From contig JAUILJ010000122.1 in assembly GCA_030433055.1 (NCBI GenBank), positions 1 to 13,132 of the forward strand: 13,132 nt of DNA. Reading direction: 5' to 3'. This DNA comes from Polyangia bacterium (lineage in GTDB: Bacteria > Myxococcota_A > Polyangia > Polyangiales > Polyangiaceae). The position numbers were made by a program, and so were the translations under genes. Below, piece by piece: positions 1-6,560 of the stretch. Numbering within the stretch: the stretch's first letter is position 1; each line of letters starts with the position of its first letter. The notes under the pieces were generated by a model. That model ran no database searches, was not told the origin of the DNA, and was given only the letters and a program-made list of their open reading frames with translations.

Positions 1-110
1 TAGGCCCAGCGGGGCGCGGAACTTACGGCATGATCTGTGCTCAGTAAAGCGACAGGTCCGAAATTTTCGTTCTTGGAGGGGTCCGAATGGAGCCAACCTG
101 GAACGTCGTT
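1..110. other. Left edge, no gene recognised
   Basis: This stretch lies downstream of the minus-strand kinase stop at 111. It contains GGTCCGAA twice (55-62 and 80-87). I see no hairpin plus T run that would act as terminator and no gene end that I can support. Confidence 0.4.
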
Positions 111-1928
111 CTACAGGCCACTGCCGACGTCGAGGCCAGAGCCGGGAAGCTGGGGTCTCGGAGCCCTCGGCTTCTGGACCAGCTCCTCTGGCGGCGCTGC
201 GCTAGGTGCCGGCTGCGCGCTGGCGCGCTGGGAGCTGTGCGCCGTTCCCGGGGCCTGGGCCTTCTGCGGAGGCGCCGCGCTGACTTCAGGCGGAGCGCTC
301 CCTGACGGCGCGGACGACGCCTCGGACGACGCCTCGGTCTTGGGCGGCTCGGCAGCGGGAGTCGGAACTTCTGCCGGCGTCGGTTCCGCCGAAGGCCCGG
401 TTGCGACGGGTTCGGCCTGCGCACCTCGAGCGGCGAGCTGCCAACCCACCAGCCCCAACGCCCCCACGAGCCCGAGTATCCCAACGCCCACCGCGATCCA
501 CCTCGTCGAGCTCCGGCCCGGCGCCGGAACCACCGTGTTCTCCGCGGGCGGTGGCGTTCCCATGCCGATGGACAACCCGACGGCGTTGACCGCGGTGCGC
601 GTCGGCGGCACGGCGGTGTCATTCTCCAGCTCGTCGAGGCGCTGGGTGCGGATCCAGGGACGGTCCCCGAGCACGTCATCCATCCGCTCGGTTCCCCCAC
701 CCACGCTGGAGCTGGGTCGCTCGGAGAACGCCGGGGCTTCCGGCCGTGTGTTGTGCGACTGCCCCATTGGCTCATGACCAGCGGGCGAGGTCGGTGCGAC
801 ATCGATGTGAGTCGTCTCTCCCCGAGTTGCCCAGCTCGGGACCTGGCTCGAGACCGGCGCATGGTACTGCATCGACTGAGCCGCCAGGCCATCTCGAGCG
901 GTGGGCGTTCCGAGCTGCGCTGGAGTCGCCTTCGCCGTCTCCTTGAGCAGCTGCGAATCCGGAGAGACCGCGCTGGTAGCGGGGGCGGGCTGCGGTGCCG
1001 CGAGGAAACGTCGAAGCTCCTGGGCAGCAGCCCGCGCGCTCGCAGGGCGCTGGCGAGGATCCTTCGCCAACAACGACGCCACCAGGGAATCGAGGACCAT
1101 GGGCACCCAGCGCGCGTGCTGCGAAACCTGCGGAGGTGTCCGAGTGAGGTGCGCCAACAGCAGATCGTTGCCGTCTCCGAGCTTGTCGAATGGCCCCAGC
1201 CCGGCCAGCATCTCGAACAGGATCAGGCCAACGGCGTATAGATCCGCACGGCCGTCCACGCGGTCACCTCGCGCCTGCTCTGGAGACATGTAGCGTGGTG
1301 TGCCTACCGCCACCCCACGCCCCGTGATGTTCATGGCGCTCGAGTGAACCTTGGCGATCCCGAAATCCAGGAGCTTCACGCTGCCGTCGCGCTGCAGAAA
1401 GATGTTCGGTGGCTTCACGTCCCGATGAACGATCCCAATCTCGTGGGCGGCGGTCAGCCCCTCGAGAATCTCCGTCGCGACTCGAGCGGCCTCTGCCGGG
1501 TGGATCGGCCCTTCACGCTTCAGACGCGAGGCGAGCGTCTCTCCTTCGAGCCGCTCCATCACGTAGAACGGCACCCCGGATGAGCTGGTTCCAGCGTCGG
1601 TGACGCTCACGATGTTGGGATGCTCGAGCTTGGCCAGCGCCCGCCACTCGTTGCGCAGCCGCGCAACCAGATCCTCCCGAGACGCCAGTTCCCTGAGCAG
1701 CGACTTCAGGACGAAGCGCTTACCTAGCTCGGTGTGCTCGACGTCATAGACGCACCCCATCCCGCCGGCACCGACTAGGCGCAGCACGCGATAGCGGGTG
1801 CCAGGGACCACCTGACCATCGCTAAATTCTCGTAGAACTTCCTCCGACCTGATCACGTCGAACCGTTGCTTGCTTGATTTCTCCCCGAGGGCGAGAGAGC
1901 GAACGAACAGCACATTTTCCAGCTGCAA
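111..1928 (-). CDS. Membrane-anchored Ser/Thr protein kinase (PknB/Stk-like)
   Basis: Hanks-type protein kinase, expected to phosphorylate Ser/Thr on cytoplasmic proteins. From the TTG at 1928 it has 605 residues. The kinase domain spans about 46-305: glycine loop GAGGMG (53-58), VLK lysine K75, HRDVKPPN with D170, DFG with D188, and activation segment VGTPRYMSPEQ. A Pro/Ser-rich linker follows, then one hydrophobic helix at about 477-500 and a 105-residue Ala/Pro-rich tail that should be extracytoplasmic. No PASTA or other sensor fold is visible in the tail. All core catalytic residues are present, so activity is likely. The start is uncertain: TTG 1928, GTG 1913, GTG 1856 and GTG 1811 are all in frame before the kinase fold and none has a good ribosome site; an ATG at 1933 is out of frame. 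It diverges from gatC. Substrate and signal are unknown. Confidence 0.9.
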   Translation of the reverse strand: MQLENVLFVRSLALGEKSSKQRFDVIRSEEVLREFSDGQVVPGTRYRVLRLVGAGGMGCVYDVEHTELGKRFVLKSLLRELASREDLVARLRNEWRALAKLEHPNIVSVTDAGTSSSGVPFYVMERLEGETLASRLKREGPIHPAEAARVATEILEGLTAAHEIGIVHRDVKPPNIFLQRDGSVKLLDFGIAKVHSSAMNITGRGVAVGTPRYMSPEQARGDRVDGRADLYAVGLILFEMLAGLGPFDKLGDGNDLLLAHLTRTPPQVSQHARWVPMVLDSLVASLLAKDPRQRPASARAAAQELRRFLAAPQPAPATSAVSPDSQLLKETAKATPAQLGTPTARDGLAAQSMQYHAPVSSQVPSWATRGETTHIDVAPTSPAGHEPMGQSHNTRPEAPAFSERPSSSVGGGTERMDDVLGDRPWIRTQRLDELENDTAVPPTRTAVNAVGLSIGMGTPPPAENTVVPAPGRSSTRWIAVGVGILGLVGALGLVGWQLAARGAQAEPVATGPSAEPTPAEVPTPAAEPPKTEASSEASSAPSGSAPPEVSAAPPQKAQAPGTAHSSQRASAQPAPSAAPPEELVQKPRAPRPQLPGSGLDVGSGL

Positions 1929-2144
1929 CCCATGTGAGCGCGTCGAGTAGGGTCACGCCCCGCGTGGAAGCTCATCGGCAGCATACTCGCCCAGGTTGCG
2001 GCTTTCCGATCCCTTTAGCACACGCGAGCAACACGGCCGCCCACCCCCAACCGCGCAAAGCGCGCCCGGCCACGCGACCGTCACCGCTGATTGCGCGGAG
2101 CAGACCTCGGCAGCTGGGTGCCTTCCGGCTAAGCTCCGCGCCCC
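1929..2144. promoter_or_regulatory. Divergent intergenic region between the kinase and gatC
   Basis: This 216-nt gap separates the 5' ends of two divergent genes, so it should hold promoters for both. I found no convincing -35/-10 pair on either strand and no strong Shine-Dalgarno before the gatC GTG. The assignment rests on gene orientation only. Confidence 0.4.
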
Positions 2145-2438
2145 GTGAGCATCACCAAAGAACAGGTCCAGCACGTCGCCCGCCTCGCCCGGCTCGAGCT
2201 CGAGGCCGATGAAATCGACGCGCTCCGCAAGGACCTCTCCAGGATCCTCGAGTATGTGGACACCCTCAGTGAGCTCGAGACCGCAGGCGTGCAGGCCCTG
2301 ACCCACCTGGCCGTGCCCGAGCTCCCCTCTCGACCCGATGAGGTGATCCCGCCCCTGGATCGAGAGACTGCCCTGCGGGAGGCACCCCGTGCCAGCGATG
2401 GCGCGTTTGCGGTCCCTCGGTTCGTGGAGGAGGGATGA
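2145..2438 (+). CDS. gatC: Asp-tRNA(Asn)/Glu-tRNA(Gln) amidotransferase subunit C
   Basis: Small subunit of the GatCAB complex, which converts mischarged Glu-tRNA(Gln) and/or Asp-tRNA(Asn) to the amide form in the cytoplasm; GatC stabilises GatA and bridges it to GatB. The product has 97 residues, the normal length. The N-terminus (SITKEQVQHVARLARLEL), the DL..IL.YVD.L.ELET segment near 29-46 and the C-terminal LREAPRASDG(A)F segment are typical of the family. The GTG start at 2145 matches the usual family N-terminus, although no strong ribosome site precedes it. The stop overlaps the gatA start as ATGA, which implies translational coupling. Confidence 0.95.
   Translation: MSITKEQVQHVARLARLELEADEIDALRKDLSRILEYVDTLSELETAGVQALTHLAVPELPSRPDEVIPPLDRETALREAPRASDGAFAVPRFVEEG
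2426..2434 (+). promoter_or_regulatory. Strong Shine-Dalgarno for gatA
   Basis: GGAGGAGGG lies directly before the gatA ATG at 2435, inside the end of gatC. It fixes the gatA start and supports coupled translation of the two subunits. Confidence 0.75.
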
Positions 2439-3973
2439 TTTCGGCACGACGACTCGCACAGGAGGTGCGAGGGGGTCTGAGTGCCGAGGCCGCGACGATC
2501 GCCGCCCTGGAGAGCATCGAGGAGCAATCCGCCCTGGGAGCGTTCTTACACGTCGACCGGGACAGCGCCCTCGCACAAGCGCGCGCTGTAGACCGTCGGC
2601 GGTCCGCAGGAGAGGCGCTCGGCACGCTGGCCGGCGTGCCGATCGCGATCAAGGACCTGCTAGCCACCCGCGACGCACCCACCACCTGCGCGTCCAAGAT
2701 GCTGACCCGTGACGGGCGCGTCGAATCTGGATGGAGGCCCCCCTACGATGCGTCAGTCATCGAACGACTCCGCGCGGAAGACGCAATCCTGATCGGCAAG
2801 ACCAACCTGGATGAGTTCGCCATGGGCTCCTCCAACGAGAACTCCGGGTTCTACCCAGTGCGAAACCCGTGGGACCCGTCGCGTGCCCCCGGTGGCTCGA
2901 GTGGAGGCTCCGCGGCGAGTGTCGCCGCCGGGTTGAGCTGGTTGGCGCTCGGAACCGACACTGGCGGCTCGATCCGCCAGCCAGCAGCGTTCTGCGGAGT
3001 CGTGGGGATGAAGCCCAGCTATGGGAGAGTCTCGCGATACGGCCTGGTCGCCTTCGCGTCCAGCCTGGATGTCATCGGCCCATTCGCCAACGACGTGGCG
3101 GACGCCGCGCTGCTCTTCGACGCCATCGCCGGCCCCGACTCCCGGGACTCTACCTGTAGCGCGCGCGCCGCAACACCGTGTCACCAGGGGCTGGAGACGG
3201 ACACCTCGGTGCAGGGTCTCCGAGTTGGGATCCCCGAGGAATACTTCCAAGCGGGTCTGGATCCGCAGGTCGAGGCTGCAGTGCGCCGCGCTGCCGACCG
3301 CATGGCACAAGCCGGCGCGAAGCTGGTTCCCATCTCTCTACCTCACACACGATACGGCGTAGCGACCTACTACCTCATCGCGACTGCGGAAGCGTCGAGC
3401 AATCTGGCCCGCTTCGACGGCGTGCGATTTGGGCTACGAGTAGAGGAGCCTGGTTCCGACCTCGGTCAACTCTACGCAAAAAGTCGCGGGCGCGGCTTTG
3501 GTCGAGAGGTAAAGCGACGCATCATGCTGGGCACGTACGCGCTGAGTGCAGGCTACTACGACGCCTACTACAAGCGGGCTCAGCTCGCCCGCGCACTGAT
3601 CCAGCAAGATTTCCACACGGCTTTCGAGCAGGTGGACGTAATGCTCACACCAGTCTCCCCCACCCCAGCCTTTCGCTTGGGGGAAAAGACCGACGACCCG
3701 CTCACGATGTACCTCGCGGACGTGTACACGCTGCCGGCGTCCCTGGCTGGCCTGCCCGCCATCTCACTGCCCTGCGGGGTCACCCAAGCCACAGACGACG
3801 CACCCGTGTTGCCCATTGGCTGCCAGCTGATCGCGGGCGCGATGCAAGAACCATTGTTGTTCCGCACGGCAAATGCGCTCGAGAGGCTACTCAGCGACCT
3901 CGGGACGCCGCCGTGCCCAGCGCGTGAACGATCACGGGCATCTGATTTTGGCGCAGCTGGGATCGGGGGTTAG
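2435..3973 (+). CDS. gatA: Asp-tRNA(Asn)/Glu-tRNA(Gln) amidotransferase subunit A
   Basis: Amidase-signature subunit that hydrolyses glutamine and supplies ammonia to GatB for transamidation of mischarged tRNA. It has 512 residues, slightly longer than the usual 480-490. The Ser-cisSer-Lys triad is visible: K73 in IAIKDLL, S155 in PGGSSGGSA and nucleophile S179 in GTDTGGSIRQPAA. Other family segments include GKTNLDEFAMGSSNENS (121-137) and GMKPSYGRVSRYGLVAFASSLD (191-212), and the GatA-type C-terminal region is present (LPASLAGLPAISLPCG, PIGCQLI). The last 20 or so residues are a low-complexity tail. The gene is coupled to gatC by a 4-nt overlap and abuts the following acetyltransferase. gatB is not in this window, so the third subunit must be encoded elsewhere. 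Confidence 0.97.
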   Translation: MISARRLAQEVRGGLSAEAATIAALESIEEQSALGAFLHVDRDSALAQARAVDRRRSAGEALGTLAGVPIAIKDLLATRDAPTTCASKMLTRDGRVESGWRPPYDASVIERLRAEDAILIGKTNLDEFAMGSSNENSGFYPVRNPWDPSRAPGGSSGGSAASVAAGLSWLALGTDTGGSIRQPAAFCGVVGMKPSYGRVSRYGLVAFASSLDVIGPFANDVADAALLFDAIAGPDSRDSTCSARAATPCHQGLETDTSVQGLRVGIPEEYFQAGLDPQVEAAVRRAADRMAQAGAKLVPISLPHTRYGVATYYLIATAEASSNLARFDGVRFGLRVEEPGSDLGQLYAKSRGRGFGREVKRRIMLGTYALSAGYYDAYYKRAQLARALIQQDFHTAFEQVDVMLTPVSPTPAFRLGEKTDDPLTMYLADVYTLPASLAGLPAISLPCGVTQATDDAPVLPIGCQLIAGAMQEPLLFRTANALERLLSDLGTPPCPARERSRASDFGAAGIGG

Positions 3974-4570
3974 GTGCGCCGGACTTACCGCTGTGAACCC
4001 ATCCAGGCCAGTCATGGCCCCGCGCTCGCGAGTCTGTTCACAGCAGCCGGCGCGCCGTGTTTCTGCCGCTGGTGGGACTTCGAAGGCGACAAGAACGAGT
4101 GGCTGGACCGCTGCTACAACCGCCCCGACGAGAACCGGGCAGAGCTCCTGGGTGCGGTCGAGCAGCTCGCGCTGCCGGGCATCGTCGCCTTCGCACCGGA
4201 CAGCGATGACGCATTGGTTGGCTGGATGCGCCTCAGTCAGGCAGCGCGCATCCCGAAGCTCTACGCCCAACGATTGTATCGCGGCTTGCCGTGCTTCCAG
4301 GGCGAGCGCCGCGGTGTAATGACCGTCGGGTGTTTCCTCGTGCACCCGGCTGAGCGGCGACAGGGGGTCGCCCGCGCACTGCTGGAGCGCGGAGTTCAGG
4401 CAGCACGAGAGCATGGGGCAACAGCGCTTGAAGCTTTTCCGCGCAGAGACAGCATGCTGGGTCCTGAAGCGCTCTGGACAGGGCCCTACGAGTTGCTCTC
4501 CGAGCTGGGGTTCCGCGTCGTGAACGACTTCGCTCCGTACCCCGTGCTGCGGCTCGATCTTTCCCCTTAG
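3974..4570 (+). CDS. GNAT-family N-acetyltransferase
   Basis: Predicted acetyl-CoA-dependent acyltransferase of 198 residues. The GNAT motif A is clear: a hydrophobic strand VGCFLVHP (118-125), then ERRQGVARALLERGV (127-141), which carries the R/Q-x-x-G-x-A pyrophosphate-binding loop. A later strand reads ATALEAFP, and the C-terminal YELLSELGFRVV is the usual ending of the fold. The N-terminal part has a conserved-looking cysteine/tryptophan cluster CFCRWW (29-34), seen in a subset of uncharacterised bacterial GNATs. The GTG start lies immediately after the gatA TAG with no spacer, and a G-rich tract (GGGGG) just upstream can serve as ribosome site, so it is probably co-transcribed and re-initiated from gatA. 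The substrate cannot be inferred from sequence. Confidence 0.85.
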   Translation: MRRTYRCEPIQASHGPALASLFTAAGAPCFCRWWDFEGDKNEWLDRCYNRPDENRAELLGAVEQLALPGIVAFAPDSDDALVGWMRLSQAARIPKLYAQRLYRGLPCFQGERRGVMTVGCFLVHPAERRQGVARALLERGVQAAREHGATALEAFPRRDSMLGPEALWTGPYELLSELGFRVVNDFAPYPVLRLDLSP

Positions 4571-4678
4571 TTTGGGCAACGAGCCCGCACGTACGTGGCT
4601 GTACCCCCAACACGGGGAGTCCTCCATTCTCGCCCCGAGCGGCAGCAGGTGATCGCGGTGCTCGTCGGATTTGGCGCC

Positions 4679-4718
4679 GGGAAACAACATTGCCGTGACC
4701 GAGTTTCCGCCCGGTTTT
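4679..4718 (+). terminator. Possible terminator after the gatCA-acetyltransferase set
   Basis: A 7-bp perfect inverted repeat (CGGAAAC at 4679-4685, GTTTCCG at 4703-4709, 17-nt loop) is followed after CCCGG by TTTT at 4715-4718. It lies 109 nt after the acetyltransferase stop. The loop is long and the T run does not directly abut the stem, so this is weak support for intrinsic termination. Confidence 0.25.
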
Positions 4719-4816
4719 CACCGCGGACTTTGTGTGCATCACCCACATTGGGCGAGCACGTGGGAGCAATCTTGACGAAGCAAGGTCATCCAGTGGCCTG
4801 AAGGCCGTGAATCGCG

Positions 4817-4822
4817 GATAAT
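4817..4822 (+). promoter_or_regulatory. Possible -10 element before the hybrid sensor gene
   Basis: GATAAT matches TATAAT at five of six positions and sits 19 nt before the ATG at 4842. No good -35 element lies 16-18 nt upstream; a small GGCC-TGAA-GGCC hairpin (4795-4806) occupies that area instead. The call is tentative. Confidence 0.25.
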
Positions 4823-4841
4823 CAAGGGTCGAATTGTTTCA

Positions 4842-6524
4842 ATGAATGACGCTCAGCGACTCAAGCGCCTCAACCTACTCTCGGGGCTAGCCGTACGGCT
4901 GGCATCAGAGTCCGCAGGCGGCCTCCTCTCCGACACACTCAGCGTGCTCCTCACTGGGCTTGGTAGCCCGGCGGGCGTGGCGTTCGAGGTCGATGAGGAG
5001 CGTCCTCGTTTTGCGAGCGAGCGCGGGTTCCGCGCGACTCCCGGCGCGCGTGATGTACTCGGGCACATCGCGGCGCGCGTCTTGGCTTCCCGACGCGCGG
5101 CCGCGTTGCACGACGTCCGCTCCCCGCTCGCGAAGCTCGAGAATAGCGGCGAGCTGACCAGCCTGGGCTTTCAGGCGCTCATCGCCGTGCCGGTGCTGCA
5201 TCGGCGCGAGCGTCTTGCCGTCCTGGTTGCGCTATTTCCTCAGGGCGCCGCGCTGGATGAGGAAGGCGTCGACTTCGCTCGCGGCATCGCCAATGTCCTG
5301 GGGCTGGCGGTAGCCCGCGACTCGGCCACGTCCCGCGCGAAACAGCCAGGGACCGGCGGGAGCGGCGCGCTCGTCAGCGCCCAGATCGCCCACGAGCTGC
5401 GCGGCCCAGTGGGCGCCCTCTCGCTGCAGCTGGAGGAGCAAGCCCGTCTGGTATCCGAACTCAGCACCCTCGCGGGTTCAGCCGACACGGTGCTGGGCGC
5501 CGGGCTCGCCGAACTCGAGGACCTCACGCGCGATATCCATGCGGTAATGAATCGTCTTCGGCAGGTCGTGGGGCAACTCGGCGCCAGCCGCGCCCAGCGC
5601 GAGAATCCTCTCGAGCTACTCGACCTGAGTGAACTCGTACGTGATGTGCTGGCGGAGCGACGCCCACATCTCGAACGGGCTGGCGTGGTCTGCGACACGA
5701 GCCTGTCAGAGGCCTGCGAGGTCGTCGGCCGGCGGCATGATCTGCGCGAGGCGGCGCAGGTGTTGCTAGAGCACGCCGCGGATCGCTGCGTGGGTGTTGG
5801 AGGCAAGGTCCACGTCTCGGTCAGCAATACGCCCCACGGCGTGGCGTTCAGCGTCGGTGACAACGGCGCGCGCTTGACCCTCGAGGAGCAGCGCAAGCTG
5901 GCCAGCGGTCAACACGGCAACTGGCAGCAAAAGCTGCGGGTCGTCCACGACGTGGTGCGCGAGCTCGCAGGCCATCTCGAGGTGCGCACCAGTCGGGGCT
6001 ATCCGGTGATCCTCAGTTTGCTGCTCCCGAGCGCAAGCAGCGACAGCGGCGTGTTTCAGGTCCCGGATAGCTCCCCCGTGCGGGTCGTGCGACGCGCAGA
6101 GGTCCTGGTCGTGGACGATGATGACGTGTTCACGCGCACGATGCGTCGCGCGTTGAAGCCCCACACTGTCCGCACCGCCAGCAGCGCCTCTGAAGCAGAA
6201 ATCGCGCTGCTCGACCCCTCTTTCCTTCCGGATCTCGTGCTCTGCGACATCTTCTTGCCGGGAAGCAACGGGGACGAGCTGCACGCTCGCGTCGCCGAGC
6301 GGCGGCCGGAAGTCGCCGCGCGCTTCGTGTTCGCAACCGGCGGCGCACTGACCGCGAGCCAGGCGAGCTACCTCCGGAGCTCGGGCTGCCCGACGCTGCA
6401 CAAGCCCCTCGACATCAATCAGCTCAGGGATCTCCTGATTGAGCGCTGCCCGATGGACAGCGCCAGCGTGCGGACGCTCAGCCCCAACGAAGTGACGTCG
6501 TCGCGCCGCGACAGCCAAGCCTGA
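4842..6524 (+). CDS. Soluble hybrid sensor: GAF, degenerate histidine kinase, receiver
   Basis: This 560-residue protein has no membrane segment. A GAF-like sensory domain covers about 25-160. A dimerisation/phosphoacceptor-like segment holds the H-box IAHELRGPVGAL with H184. A HATPase_c-like region follows (about 260-397), but its motifs are eroded: the N-box position reads QVLLEHAADR (E310 and D314 where Asn is usual), the G1 box reads GDNGAR instead of DxGxG, and the G2 glycines are replaced by GNWQQKLRVV. A receiver domain (about 419-535) is complete, with acidic pocket D425-D428, phospho-acceptor D469 in LVLCDIFLPG, T499 and K521. It probably phospho-relays or binds through the receiver while its own kinase activity is doubtful. 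The ATG at 4842 has only a weak, distant ribosome site. It converges on the second Ser/Thr kinase, with a 36-nt gap. Confidence 0.85.
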   Translation: MNDAQRLKRLNLLSGLAVRLASESAGGLLSDTLSVLLTGLGSPAGVAFEVDEERPRFASERGFRATPGARDVLGHIAARVLASRRAAALHDVRSPLAKLENSGELTSLGFQALIAVPVLHRRERLAVLVALFPQGAALDEEGVDFARGIANVLGLAVARDSATSRAKQPGTGGSGALVSAQIAHELRGPVGALSLQLEEQARLVSELSTLAGSADTVLGAGLAELEDLTRDIHAVMNRLRQVVGQLGASRAQRENPLELLDLSELVRDVLAERRPHLERAGVVCDTSLSEACEVVGRRHDLREAAQVLLEHAADRCVGVGGKVHVSVSNTPHGVAFSVGDNGARLTLEEQRKLASGQHGNWQQKLRVVHDVVRELAGHLEVRTSRGYPVILSLLLPSASSDSGVFQVPDSSPVRVVRRAEVLVVDDDDVFTRTMRRALKPHTVRTASSASEAEIALLDPSFLPDLVLCDIFLPGSNGDELHARVAERRPEVAARFVFATGGALTASQASYLRSSGCPTLHKPLDINQLRDLLIERCPMDSASVRTLSPNEVTSSRRDSQA

Positions 6525-6560
6525 CGGCCAAGGCCGAGGGGCCAACCACGGAGGCCGACG

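Noticed and set aside
37..777. Long plus-strand frame opposite the first kinase
   Set aside because: It mirrors the Ala/Pro-rich kinase tail in antisense, has no recognisable domain and no ribosome site.
5240..6545. Minus-strand frames opposite the hybrid sensor
   Set aside because: Arg/Ser-rich antisense shadows with no domain; the plus-strand protein has clear GAF and receiver motifs.
6525..6560. Several GGCC inverted repeats (such as CGGCCAAGGCCG) as a bidirectional terminator
   Set aside because: Stems are 4-5 bp with loops of 2-4 nt and no T run on either strand; GGCC is frequent in such GC-rich DNA.
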